Shown piece after piece: positions 36,529-47,303 of a stretch of 64,000 bases of DNA. Each line of letters opens with the position of its first letter. Position 1 is the stretch's first letter. The stretch lies in the NCBI RefSeq assembly GCF_002741015.1, contig NZ_CP016616.1, positions 603,501 through 667,500 on the forward strand, read 5' to 3'. The notes beneath the pieces are model-generated. The model was not told where the DNA came from. It worked only from the letters and a program-made list of their open reading frames with translations, and searched no databases. Both the position numbers and the translations under genes were made by a program. Source of the DNA: Microvirga ossetica (GTDB lineage Bacteria; Pseudomonadota; Alphaproteobacteria; Rhizobiales; Beijerinckiaceae).

Positions 36529-38075
36529 CACAAACCGTAACGCTTCATCCCGGCTCCGTGGCTCTGGCCGACTGGGCCCGGGTCTATTTCGGCGCACAGA
36601 TTGCACTCGATCAGGATTGCCGCGCCGCCATCGAAGCCGGCGCCAAAACCATCGAGGCCATCGTCGCCAAGGGCGAGCCGGTCTATGGCATCAACACCGG
36701 CTTCGGAAAGCTCGCGAGCGTGCGCATCGGCACCGCCGATCTCGCGACGCTCCAGCGCAACATCGTGCTCTCCCATGCCGCCGGCGTCGGCGAGCCCCTT
36801 CCCGCTTCCGTCGTGCGGCTCGTGATGGCGCTCAAGCTCGCGAGCCTGGCGCAGGGCGCATCGGGCGTGCGCTGGTCCACCATCGAGCACCTTACGGCGT
36901 GCCTGAAAGCGAACCTGATCCCGGTCATTCCCGGTCAGGGGTCGGTCGGCGCGTCCGGCGATCTCGCGCCCCTCTCTCACATGACGGCGGCCCTCATGGG
37001 GGTCGGCGAATTCTTCGTCGATAGCGCGCGCGTTCCTGCGGAGTCGGCTCTCGCAAAAGCCGGCCTTACGCCGCTCGTTCTCGGCCCGAAGGAGGGTCTG
37101 GCGCTTCTCAACGGCACGCAGGTCTCGACCGCGCTGGCACTGGCCGGCCTGTTCGAAGCCGAGCGCGTGTTCCAGGCGGCTCTCGTCACCGGCGCGCTCG
37201 CGACCGATGCGGCCAAGGGTTCCGACGGGCCGTTCGACGAACGCATCCAGAAGCTGCGGCGCCATCGCGGACAGATCGAGGTGGCCGCTTCCTTGCGCGC
37301 CCTGATGCAGGGCAGCGCCATCCGCGCTTCGCATCTCACCAACGACGACCGCGTGCAGGATCCCTATTGCCTGCGCTGCCAGCCGCAGGTGATGGGCGCC
37401 GTGCTCGACCTGCTTCGACAGGCGGCCGAGACCCTCGGCACGGAGGCGAACGGCGTCTCCGACAACCCGCTCGTCTTCTCGGAGACGGGCGAGGTCATTT
37501 CCGGCGGCAATTTCCATGCCGAGCCGGTCGCCTTTGCCGCCGACATGATCGCCATGGCCCTGTGCGAGATCGGATCGCTTGCCGAGCGGCGTATCGCCAT
37601 GCTGGTCGACCCTGCGCTTTCCGGCCTGCCCGCCTTCCTCACGCCGAAGCCGGGGCTCAACTCAGGCTTCATGATCCCGCAGGTGACGGCGGCCGCTCTC
37701 GTCTCCGAGAACAAGCAGCGCGCCTATCCGGCCAGCGTCGACTCCATCCCGACCTCCGCCAACCAGGAGGATCACGTGTCCATGGCCACCCATGGCGCGC
37801 GCAGGCTCATGCCCATGGCGGCGAATGTCGCCAACGTCATCGGCATCGAATTGCTCGCCGCCGTCCAGAGCTGCGATTTCCATGCCCCGATGCAATCGAG
37901 CGAACGCCTCGAGCGCGCCCGCGCGCTGCTGCGCGCGAAGGTGGCGCATCTCGACGACGACAGACACATGGCGCCCGACATGGAGCGAGCCACGTCTCTT
38001 GTCGTATCCGGTACATTGGCCGATGCTGCCGGTGGCGACGTGCTGCCCAGCGTAATGGATGAGGTTCGGGCATGA
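36525..38075 (+). CDS. hutH: histidine ammonia-lyase (HutH)
   Basis: A 516-residue lyase that deaminates histidine to urocanate. The MIO cofactor forms from the ASG triad in [13 protein letters not shown] near residue 145, which is intact. Length is normal. It overlaps hutI upstream and hutG downstream, each by 4 bp, so these are translationally coupled. Confidence 0.93.
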   Translation: MTQTVTLHPGSVALADWARVYFGAQIALDQDCRAAIEAGAKTIEAIVAKGEPVYGINTGFGKLASVRIGTADLATLQRNIVLSHAAGVGEPLPASVVRLVMALKLASLAQGASGVRWSTIEHLTACLKANLIPVIPGQGSVGASGDLAPLSHMTAALMGVGEFFVDSARVPAESALAKAGLTPLVLGPKEGLALLNGTQVSTALALAGLFEAERVFQAALVTGALATDAAKGSDGPFDERIQKLRRHRGQIEVAASLRALMQGSAIRASHLTNDDRVQDPYCLRCQPQVMGAVLDLLRQAAETLGTEANGVSDNPLVFSETGEVISGGNFHAEPVAFAADMIAMALCEIGSLAERRIAMLVDPALSGLPAFLTPKPGLNSGFMIPQVTAAALVSENKQRAYPASVDSIPTSANQEDHVSMATHGARRLMPMAANVANVIGIELLAAVQSCDFHAPMQSSERLERARALLRAKVAHLDDDRHMAPDMERATSLVVSGTLADAAGGDVLPSVMDEVRA

Positions 38076-38902
38076 GCCAACATCCCGACTGGCTCGCCAT
38101 CGTCCGCGGTGGCGCACCCCTCGTGGTGAGCCTGCCGCATACGGGCACGGACATCCCGGCCGAATATGAAAACGGTCTCGTCTCGCCATGGCTCGCGCGC
38201 AAGGATGCGGATTGGTGGATCGAGCGGCTCTACGATTTCGCTGTCGGTCTCGGAGCCACGGCGATCCGCACGGCGATCTCCCGCACGGTGATCGACGTGA
38301 ACCGCGAACCGTCCGGAATCTCGCTCTATCCGGGCCAGGCGACGACGGAACTCAGCCCCACCACCACCTTCGACGGCGAGTCGCTCTATGAGCCCGGCAC
38401 CGAGCCGAGTGCGGAGCAGATCGCCGAGCGTCGCGCCCGCTTTTTTGATCCGTATCACGCGGCGCTCAGGACGGAGATCGAGCGGCTTCGGGCGCAGCAC
38501 AGCAACATCGTGGTCTACGATTGCCACTCGATCCGCTCGGTCATTCCGCGCCTGTTCGAGGGCACCCTGCCCCATTTCAACATCGGCACCAATGGTGGTA
38601 CCGCTTGCGCCCCTGAGTTGAGCGATGCCATCGAGACGATCTGCATCGGCAGCGGCTTCAGCCATGTGGTCGACGGTCGCTTCAAGGGCGGCTACATCAC
38701 GCGCAGCCTTGGGCATCCTGAAGCAGGCGTCCACGCCGTTCAGATGGAGCTCGCCTGCCGCGGCTACATGAAAGAGCCACTCGGCCCGGTGGCCGAAGAC
38801 GAGTGGCCGACGCCATACGACGAGGATTATGCAGCGCCCATGCGCGCGGCGCTCACCCCCATTCTCCAAACCTGTCTCACGTTCGCCCGTTCCAAAGCTT
38901 GA
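38072..38902 (+). CDS. hutG: N-formylglutamate deformylase (HutG)
   Basis: A 276-residue FGase-family amidohydrolase that removes formate from N-formyl-glutamate, the last step. The early segment [14 protein letters not shown] and YDCHSIRS near the middle carry the metal-binding histidines. It belongs to the FGase family, not the arginase-like formiminoglutamase family, matching the presence of HutF. Confidence 0.9.
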   Translation: MSQHPDWLAIVRGGAPLVVSLPHTGTDIPAEYENGLVSPWLARKDADWWIERLYDFAVGLGATAIRTAISRTVIDVNREPSGISLYPGQATTELSPTTTFDGESLYEPGTEPSAEQIAERRARFFDPYHAALRTEIERLRAQHSNIVVYDCHSIRSVIPRLFEGTLPHFNIGTNGGTACAPELSDAIETICIGSGFSHVVDGRFKGGYITRSLGHPEAGVHAVQMELACRGYMKEPLGPVAEDEWPTPYDEDYAAPMRAALTPILQTCLTFARSKA

Positions 38903-38913
38903 GGATCCGTTCC

Positions 38914-40577
<1,664 letters not shown>

Positions 40578-40581
<4 letters not shown>

Positions 40582-41189
40582 CGGCGCGTGTCATCCGCAA
40601 CGCGGACCTCGTCCGCGTTCCCTGGAAGAACGGCGGCGGCACCACCGCGGAGGTCGCCGCTTTTCCGGAAGGCTCGACTTTCGAGACCTTCGGATGGCGC
40701 ATCAGCATGGCGGATGTCGCCTCGAACGGACCGTTCTCGGCCTTCCCGGGCATCGACCGCACCCTGATCGTGGTCGAGGGCGACGGCATCGAGCTCGATG
40801 TCGAGGGCATCGTCTACCCGCTCGACGCGGCCAATCCCAAGCTGTCGTTTTCCGGCGACGATATCACGACCGGGCGGCTGCTCTCGGGCCCGATCCGCGA
40901 TCTCAACGTCATGACCCGGCGCGGGCCGTTCCGGCACCGGACGCGCTTCGTGGAATCGGGCGTGGCGCTGCTGTCGGAAGACACGAGTGCCGCCTTCATC
41001 GTCGCTCTAGACGGTCCCTTCGACGTCACCTTCGATTCGACGATCCATTCGCTCGATGTGCTCGACACGCTGATGCTGGACGCAACGCAGGACCTGATCC
41101 CACTGTCCGGGACCGGCCGGGCGATCCTCATCGAGATCGCGCCCGACGACCCTGAAAGTCTGGATCATGACTCTCCCACTTCATCCTGA
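40578..41189 (+). CDS. hutD: HutD-family protein
   Basis: A 203-residue cupin-like protein of the HutD/Ves family, found with hut genes; in Pseudomonas it is proposed to limit over-activation of the pathway. Key segments are [17 protein letters not shown] near residues 14-30 and [24 protein letters not shown]. It overlaps hutU as ATGA. Its last codons and stop enter a degenerate copy of the downstream palindromic repeat, so the C-terminal tail may be repeat-derived. Confidence 0.85.
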
Positions 41190-41210
41190 GTGTCTGGCAT
41201 CAATCTCCAC

Positions 41211-41311
41211 CTCATCCTGAGGAGCCTGCGCAGCAGGCGTCTCGAAGGAGGATCCAGTGCTCTCTGGAGCCTCCTTCGAGACGCAGCCTGACGGCTGCTC
41301 CTCAGGATGAG
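41211..41311. repeat. 100-bp palindromic repeat
   Basis: The left arm (41211-41251) begins CTCATCCTGAGGAGC and the right arm (41270-41311) ends with its complement GCTCCTCAGGATGAG. The arms also pair through GTCTCGAAGGAGG and CCTCCTTCGAGAC. The loop is about 18 bases. It belongs to a dispersed repeat class seen in Bradyrhizobium-, Methylobacterium- and Microvirga-like genomes. Confidence 0.82.
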
Positions 41312-41393
41312 GGCCCAGGAGAGCATTACCGGCGGCCAGACGGCGAGGAGCGCAATTTTCGGCGGACGACGCCTAAAACAATGGCAGGCGAAA

Positions 41394-41405
41394 ATGTCTA
41401 TACAT
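41394..41405. promoter_or_regulatory. HutC-type operator upstream of ABC importer
   Basis: ATGTCTATACAT is the exact reverse complement of ATGTATAGACAT at 35288-35299 in the hutF/hutI promoter. It lies about 130 bp before the binding-protein gene. HutC control of the importer is inferred. Confidence 0.65.
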
Positions 41406-41531
41406 TTGACATTGCCGCTCCGTCATGGTGCCATTCGCCCGCTCGAAAACAGGCCCGACGAAACACGCAGAACCTTCCAGAGGGTGCGGTCGGCGGAGCA
41501 AGACAGGAATTTTAAGAGAACGGAGGCTGCG

Positions 41532-42473
41532 ATGAAGGCGGTATTGGGTGGATTGGCCGTGTTGGCCTTGGCGGTCGGTTCCGCCTCGGCGCAGGAGACG
41601 AAGGTGGCGGTGGGCATCTCGGGCTGGACGGGCTTTGCGCCCCTGACGCTCGCGAAGGAAGCCGGGATCTTCAAGAAGAACGGCCTCGACGTGACGATCA
41701 AGAAGGTGCCGCAGGCGAGCCGCCACCTTGCGATCCAGTCCGGCGACATCCAATGCGCCGCGACCACGGTCGAGACCTGGATCGTCTGGAACGCCAACGG
41801 CGTGCCCACCAAGCAGATCTTCCAGCTCGACAAGAGTTACGGCGCCGACGGCATGGTGGTGAAGAACGACATCGCCTCGATCAAGGACATCAAGGGCAAG
41901 CAGGTGGCGGCCTCCGCGCCGGGTACGTCGCCCTATTTCGCGCTCTCATGGATGCTGAAGAAGAACGGGCTCTCGGTGAAGGACGTGACGGTCGTCAACA
42001 TGGAGCCGGGCCCGGCCGCCCAGGCCTTCATCGCCGGGCAGAACGATGCGGCGATGACCTACGAGCCTTATCTCTCCTCCGTTCGTGCCGCGCCGCAATC
42101 CGGCAAGATCATCGCCACCACGCTCGACTACCCAATGGTGATGGACACCTTCGGCTGCACGCCGAAATTCCTGGCCGACAAACCGAAGGCCGCGAAGGCT
42201 TTCGCCGACAGCTATTTCGAGGCGCTCGAGATGATCGCCAAGGATCAGGCCAAGGCCTACGAGATCATGGGCGCGGATGTGAAGCAGACGGGCGAGGCCT
42301 TCGGCAAGTCGGCCCAGTTCCTGCGCTGGCAGGACCGCGAAGCCAACAAGAAGTTCTTCGCCGGCGAGTTCAAGACCTTCTCGGCGGAAGCGGCCGACCT
42401 GCTTCTCGAAACCGGCATCATCAAGCAGAAGCCGGACATGGAAGCGCTGGCCGACACCAGCTTCATCCAGTAA
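41532..42473 (+). CDS. NMT1/SsuA-type ABC transporter substrate-binding protein
   Basis: A 313-residue periplasmic protein with a Sec signal peptide (residues 1-21, ending SASA) and the NMT1/thiamine-biosynthesis-like fold seen in sulfonate, nitrate and pyrimidine importers: VAVGISGWTGFAPLTLAKEAGIF near residue 27. The start at 41532 gives the signal peptide; a longer frame reaches 41307. Its operon and HutC operator suggest that it binds histidine, urocanate or another imidazole, not a sulfonate. Confidence 0.88.
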   Translation: MKAVLGGLAVLALAVGSASAQETKVAVGISGWTGFAPLTLAKEAGIFKKNGLDVTIKKVPQASRHLAIQSGDIQCAATTVETWIVWNANGVPTKQIFQLDKSYGADGMVVKNDIASIKDIKGKQVAASAPGTSPYFALSWMLKKNGLSVKDVTVVNMEPGPAAQAFIAGQNDAAMTYEPYLSSVRAAPQSGKIIATTLDYPMVMDTFGCTPKFLADKPKAAKAFADSYFEALEMIAKDQAKAYEIMGADVKQTGEAFGKSAQFLRWQDREANKKFFAGEFKTFSAEAADLLLETGIIKQKPDMEALADTSFIQ

Positions 42474-42580
42474 AGCCTTCCATATCGCGGCGATGGCCCG
42501 CTTCCATGCGGGCCATCGCCTGATCCTTTTCCACCGAGGCCATTCGGAACAGCAGATCCGGACGGCAGAGCGGATTCTTC

Positions 42581-43357
42581 ATGCCTCGTCCTCTCGAACC
42601 CGTCAGCCAGGGCACGCGCGTCACGCTCGGCATCTCCTTCTTCGTCCTGTTCGTCGCAGCCTGGGCCTTCGCGACCCTGGGCGGCTTCGTCTCGCGCACC
42701 TTCCTTGCCGATCCGATCACCATGGTGCAGGACGGCTGGCTGCTGCTCACCCGTTTCGGTTTCATGGGCGATATCGGCATCACGGTCTGGCGCGTCGTCG
42801 GCGGCTTCATCATCGCGGCCATGGTCGCCGTGCCGCTCGGCATCATGATGGGCGCGTACAAGTCCTTTGAAGCGTTTCTAGAGCCCTTCGTGTCCTTCGC
42901 CCGCTACCTGCCAGCCTCCGCCTTCGTGCCGCTGCTTATCCTGTGGGCCGGCATCGGCGAGATGCAGAAGCTGCTCGTCATCTTCATCGGATCGGTCTTC
43001 CAGATCATCCTGATGGTGGCTGTGGCTGTCGGCAACACGCGCCGCGATCTCGTCGAGGCCGCCTATACGCTCGGGTCCAGCGATCAGGGCGTCGTCAAGC
43101 GCGTGCTCATTCCGGCCAATGCGCCGGAGATCGCGGAGATCCTGCGCCTCGTGCTCGGCTGGGCCTGGACCTATGTGATCGTCGCCGAACTCATCGGCTC
43201 GTCCTCCGGCATCGGGCACATGATCATCGACAGCCAGGCGCTTCTCGCGACGGGCCAGATGATCTTCGGCATCATCGTCATCGGCATCATCGGGCTGATC
43301 TCCGACTTCCTGTTCAAGGCCGCCAATCGCAAGCTCTTTCCGTGGAGGCTCGCATGA
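42581..43357 (+). CDS. ABC transporter permease (BPD type, hut-linked)
   Basis: A 258-residue SsuC-type inner-membrane permease with about six helices and the EAA motif region (VEAAYTLGSSDQGVVKRVLIPANAPEI). It overlaps the downstream ATPase by 4 bp and follows the binding protein by 107 bp. It forms the channel of the hut-linked importer. Confidence 0.9.
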   Translation: MPRPLEPVSQGTRVTLGISFFVLFVAAWAFATLGGFVSRTFLADPITMVQDGWLLLTRFGFMGDIGITVWRVVGGFIIAAMVAVPLGIMMGAYKSFEAFLEPFVSFARYLPASAFVPLLILWAGIGEMQKLLVIFIGSVFQIILMVAVAVGNTRRDLVEAAYTLGSSDQGVVKRVLIPANAPEIAEILRLVLGWAWTYVIVAELIGSSSGIGHMIIDSQALLATGQMIFGIIVIGIIGLISDFLFKAANRKLFPWRLA

Positions 43358-44145
43358 CCGGCACGATCCTCCAGATCGACAACGTCTCGCGGGTCTTTCC
43401 GGGCGTGCGCGGCGGCGCGCCCGTGCGTGCGCTCGAGCCCACGAACCTGCAGGTGGCGCAGAACGATTTCATCACGATCCTCGGCCCCTCCGGCTGCGGA
43501 AAATCCACGCTGCTTCGCATCGTCGCCGGCCTCGACCGCCCGAGCAATGGGCGCGTGCTGCTCAACGGCCGCGAGATCAAAGGCCCCGGCGCAGATCGCG
43601 GCATGGTGTTCCAGTCCTACACTCTGTTCCCTTGGCTGACGATCGCGGACAACATCGCCTACGGCCTGCGCGAGAAGGGCGTGCCGAAAGCGCAGCGCCG
43701 GGAGATCGTCGCCTCCTACACCGAAAAGGTCGGCCTGCGCGGCTTCGAGAACCATTATCCGAAGCAGCTCTCCGGCGGCATGCAGCAGCGCACGGCCATC
43801 GCCCGCGCGCTCGCCAACGACCCGGAGATCCTGCTCCTCGACGAGCCCTTCGGCGCCCTCGACAACCAGACCCGCGGCCTGATGCAGGAGCTGCTCCTCG
43901 GCATCTGGGAGCGCGAGCGCAAGACGGTTCTCTTCGTCACCCACGACATCGAGGAAGCGATCTTCCTCGCCTCCCGCGTCATCGTCATGTCGGCCCGCCC
44001 CGGCCGCATCAAGGCCGACATCCCGGTCGACCTGCCACATCCCCGCCACTACACCATGAAGACGACACCGGAATTCTCCGCCCTGAAGGCACAGCTCACC
44101 GAGGAGATCCGCGTCGAGGCCATGCAGGCGGAAGGCGTGCATTGA
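43354..44145 (+). CDS. ABC transporter ATP-binding protein (SsuB type, hut-linked)
   Basis: A 263-residue ATPase with Walker A GPSGCGKST near residue 44, the signature LSGGMQQR near 144 and Walker B ILLLDEPFGALD. It is of the nitrate/sulfonate/taurine class and completes the importer. The start at 43354 follows GGAGG and overlaps the permease stop. Confidence 0.91.
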   Translation: MTGTILQIDNVSRVFPGVRGGAPVRALEPTNLQVAQNDFITILGPSGCGKSTLLRIVAGLDRPSNGRVLLNGREIKGPGADRGMVFQSYTLFPWLTIADNIAYGLREKGVPKAQRREIVASYTEKVGLRGFENHYPKQLSGGMQQRTAIARALANDPEILLLDEPFGALDNQTRGLMQELLLGIWERERKTVLFVTHDIEEAIFLASRVIVMSARPGRIKADIPVDLPHPRHYTMKTTPEFSALKAQLTEEIRVEAMQAEGVH

Positions 44146-44262
44146 GTTGATTGCATATCCATAAGGCGCACGAATTATAGCGTCCGTGATATCCTTCAGG
44201 GTGAATTGACCCGCCGCCTCGCTCGGGTGACGCTTTTTCGTCTCTGATGCTGGGTGGGCCCG

Positions 44263-45420
44263 ATGCTGAAGTACCTGTTTGCCGGAGCTGTCGTTCTCGC
44301 CGGCAGCGCCCCGGCCCTGGCCGATATCGTTATCGACCAGGCCATGATCGCCGGTGGCGAATTGCGTGTTCTTGGCCGGTTGAGCAGGCCGCGTCAGGCG
44401 CCTGTCTCGCTCGACGAGCAGTATCAGACGCGATCGGAGGCGAACGGACGGTTCGCCTTTCGCATCATGTATCATCCCGCCACCTGCATCGTGACGATCC
44501 AGGCGGAAGAGGAGCAGCGGCAGGTCGTGGTCGGATTTTGCGGGCAACAGGGCCCGGCCGCATCCGACGAGGCTTTGAAGGCCGCTGCGACATCGATCCC
44601 CTCCGGCCCCCCGGGCCTGCAAGGCGAGCCGGGCCGCGACGGCGCGCCGGGACCTGCGGGGCCCGCGGGCGCGAAAGGTGAGCCGGGTCCGCAGGGTCTC
44701 GTCGGGCCTCCGGGTCCGCAAGGGGAGCGCGGCAGCGAAGGCCCCCAAGGTCCCGCCGGTCTCGTCGGCCCACAGGGACCCGCAGGCCCTGCTGGACCTC
44801 CGGGCTCTGCCGGAACGGCCGAAGCGCGCGTGACCTCGGATGGTCAGCCGGGTCCTGTCGGCCCAATCGGTCCTACCGGCCCCGACGGGCCGCCCGGACC
44901 CGCAGGCCCGCAAGGACCGCAGGGTCTCGCCGGCCACCAGGGTCCGCAAGGGCCTCAGGGGCTTCCCGGTCCGCGCGGTGAACCCGGCCCGGCCGGACCT
45001 CCCGGTTCTGTCGGTCCGGCGGGTCCGATCGGCCTTGCCGGAGCCGTGGGTCCTGTGGGGCCTCCCGGACCGCAGGGCAGCGCCGGAGAGATCGGACCGA
45101 TCGGCCCTCCGGGCCCTATCGGGCCTATCGGCCCCGCAGGACTGACAGGCCCTATCGGTCCAATCGGACCCGTCGGTCCGGAAGGAAAGGCGGGTCCGGA
45201 AGGAAAGGCCGGATCGGCAGGAACGATCCTGCGGGTCCTGGTAAAGGAATGCGCCGCGCAGGCGCGGTGCATGGCCCGCTGCGACGAGGACGAATATCCC
45301 GTCAACGGCACCTGCAACCGCGGCGACCGCTTCGACATGGACGAAGCCGGCGTCTATTGCTTTTCCACCAGCGAGAGCCCGAACGGCATGAAAGCGCGGG
45401 CGATCTGCGCGAAGAAGTAA
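44263..45420 (+). CDS. secreted collagen-like protein
   Basis: A 385-residue protein with a Sec signal peptide (residues 1-20, ending APALA), a beta-rich domain to about residue 114, a Gly-X-Y collagen region (44605-45222) of about 200 residues, and a Cys-rich C-terminal domain of about 65 residues. The repeat is rich in GPP, GPQ, GPA and GPI triplets and is broken once by [12 protein letters not shown]. The C-terminal part has six cysteines. Such proteins usually form trimers outside the cell and mediate adhesion or surface structure. Start ATG 44263 was preferred to GTG 44254 because it starts the signal peptide. Confidence 0.88.
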   Translation: MLKYLFAGAVVLAGSAPALADIVIDQAMIAGGELRVLGRLSRPRQAPVSLDEQYQTRSEANGRFAFRIMYHPATCIVTIQAEEEQRQVVVGFCGQQGPAASDEALKAAATSIPSGPPGLQGEPGRDGAPGPAGPAGAKGEPGPQGLVGPPGPQGERGSEGPQGPAGLVGPQGPAGPAGPPGSAGTAEARVTSDGQPGPVGPIGPTGPDGPPGPAGPQGPQGLAGHQGPQGPQGLPGPRGEPGPAGPPGSVGPAGPIGLAGAVGPVGPPGPQGSAGEIGPIGPPGPIGPIGPAGLTGPIGPIGPVGPEGKAGPEGKAGSAGTILRVLVKECAAQARCMARCDEDEYPVNGTCNRGDRFDMDEAGVYCFSTSESPNGMKARAICAKK

Positions 45421-45487
45421 CGAGACGCACCATTCCGCATCCTGCGAAGTGAAACGATGCAGTGACCGGTCGCGATGCCGCCGGGTC

Positions 45488-45856
45488 TCAGCTTTCGGTT
45501 GATGGTGCGCTTGCTTGCGTGGTGGGGGAAGCGTTCTCGGCCGCTTTCTCGGCCGGCACCTTCGACTTGCGGATTGACTTGCGTGGAGTTGGCATTCGTT
45601 GCGCCTTGCGACCCGTGGTTTCTGCCTCGCCCGCCGGGGCTTTCTTCTTCTCGGCGCGTTCGCGATCGGTGGAGACATCTTCCTTGCGAAGCTGCGCCAA
45701 CCCCTTCTGCACGGTCTTCAGGAAAGCCTCCGCAGGCGATCCTGCCTCTTGAATGACGGTGAGCTTGGTGAGCGTGCGTTCGAGCTTCTCGCCACGCCGG
45801 ATCGCTTTTGCAGTGAGGACGAGTTCATTGCCGACGACACAGGACTTCTTTGCCAT
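45488..45856 (-). CDS. small basic hypothetical protein
   Basis: A 122-residue protein with a compact N-terminal part (about 60 residues: SCVVGNELVLTAKAIRRGE, then SPAEAFLKTVQKGLAQL) and a Lys/Ala/Pro-rich tail that looks disordered. No family was recognised. It runs convergently toward the collagen-like gene. The basic tail resembles that of DNA-associated small proteins, but this is weak. Confidence 0.55.
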   Translation of the reverse strand: MAKKSCVVGNELVLTAKAIRRGEKLERTLTKLTVIQEAGSPAEAFLKTVQKGLAQLRKEDVSTDRERAEKKKAPAGEAETTGRKAQRMPTPRKSIRKSKVPAEKAAENASPTTQASAPSTES

Positions 45857-46026
45857 AAAGCTCTCTCTTCGTTGCGGGCGCTCTCGGTTAGCAGCGTTGG
45901 CGCATCAAAAACAGTGAAGTTTCTATGACAGTTTGATGACACTTTATCGAGATCACGGAGGCATTGCTCCAAAGGAGCAGTGTCTGTCCATGATCGGGCC
46001 ATCTCACAGAGCAATAAATTCGCTGG

Positions 46027-47150
46027 CTAACCTGAAGGGTCTCTTAGCTTTCCCAAGTGAGTGTCGATGAACATTCGTTCGTATTGAGCGATGATGGTCT
46101 GAAGCTCGAAGGCCCCGACAGCGTCTGGTGACACGCGCCTACGCCCTGCCTGGGCGAATTGATCGATAGCATCGGCAAGAGCTACCGCAGTGAAATCTCT
46201 AGCCAATCGGCATTGAGGAAGCTGCGCGAACAGGCTTTCAAGGCCAGGAACAGGAGTTGCGACGACCGGGGTTCCAAAGGCGAGCGCCTCTATGACGACG
46301 TTCGGGAAACCCTCGAAGCGCGAAGACAACAGGAACCCGTCGGCCTGCGAAAAAAAGTGTAGACGTTCGATCTGTGCCCGGCAAAATGCACCCGATGCTG
46401 CACTTGCATCCTGCAGGCATGTTGCTCCAATTCCATACGGAGTTGGCCTGCACCCAAGATGGTGAGGTTGATCTCTCGATGCTTTGCGAGCTTGATCGCT
46501 TCGATCGCGACGTCAAAGCCCTTTTGCGCCTCCAACCGACCCGCTGAGACGAGATTGAATGCCGCAGGTGCCAGTTCTGCCTCATCAGAAGGATCGGCTG
46601 CGCACTTTCGCAGGTGGAAAAGATCAATCGGGTTTCGGATCACAACTCCGGATTTTCGCCGCCATCTGAGACAGGTCGTATAATCATCTTGCATCTCCGG
46701 AGACTGGAACACGATCTGATCGGTTGTCGACAAAGCCGCTTTGGTGGCTCCCTGCCAGAGACGAGGAATGCGGCGTCCTGCCACCGCCGCGCTCAGCAAG
46801 ATTGTCGGTCGGGCGACGAATTTTGTGTGGGATGGCCAGAAGCGACGTGTGATGGCCAATGCCAGGCTGAAGTAGTCCAACGTCGAGAAAACGATATCGG
46901 GTTTGTGACTGCGAACGAATCGCGCGATGCTTGGCAAGGACGATCTGACACGTTTCTGCTTAAGGTCGATCAGGTCTATGTCGGCAGGCAGATCCTGTGA
47001 GAGCGCGTCACCCTGACGGTTGAGCACCGCAAGCGAAATGTCGAATTTCTCTCTCGAGAGATTTCGAATTATCGTTAACACAACCCGTTCAGCTCCTCCG
47101 GCAACCAAGGTTGGCAGGAAGAACAGGATCCGGATGCGTTCACTCGTCAC
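46027..47150 (-). pseudogene. GT4-type glycosyltransferase, frameshifted
   Basis: The N-terminal part (ILFFLPTLVAGGAERVV, and later LVSAGRLEAQKGFDVAIEAIK) is a GT-B glycosyltransferase that transfers a sugar onto a cell-surface glycan. The last third (RFEGFPNVVIEALAFGTPVVAT, the donor-binding site) is in another frame. Both join if one base is added in the run of seven A at 46350-46356 (plus strand), giving 375 codons, a normal GT4 length. As written the protein lacks its donor-binding end. Next to the broken asparagine synthetase it suggests a decayed polysaccharide locus or a sequence error. Confidence 0.8.
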
Positions 47151-47303
47151 TTGGGTTTACCCGACATTTGAGCGAGTCATATCGATTCACGTGTTGTCAT
47201 CAGCGGTGTCGAGGCAATCTAGAATCCAATGGTACCGATGGCGGCTTCTGGGTGTGTGAGGTTGCTGGGCGATCCTACGGTATCGCATAAGATCATTCCG
47301 ACA

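Larger units (their letters stand above)
41190..41531. other. intergenic region with palindromic repeat and HutC operator
   Basis: A 342-bp gap between hutD and the ABC importer. It holds a long inverted repeat (41211-41311) and a HutC-type operator (41394-41405), so the importer is likely transcribed from its own HutC-controlled promoter. Confidence 0.65.

Noticed and set aside
44605..45222. Short repeated units that could suggest a CRISPR array or minisatellite
   Set aside because: The units are 9-base, in frame and encode Gly-X-Y triplets without spacers, so they are collagen repeats.
43171..45678. An 835-codon minus-strand open frame rich in Arg, Thr and Asp
   Set aside because: It is the antisense of the ABC ATPase and of the collagen repeat; the low complexity comes from the Gly-X-Y codons.
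46344..46362. Programmed frameshift at the A7 run of the glycosyltransferase
   Set aside because: Glycosyltransferases of this family are not known to use it, and other genes in the window have similar one-base breaks. Phase variation or sequence error is more likely.
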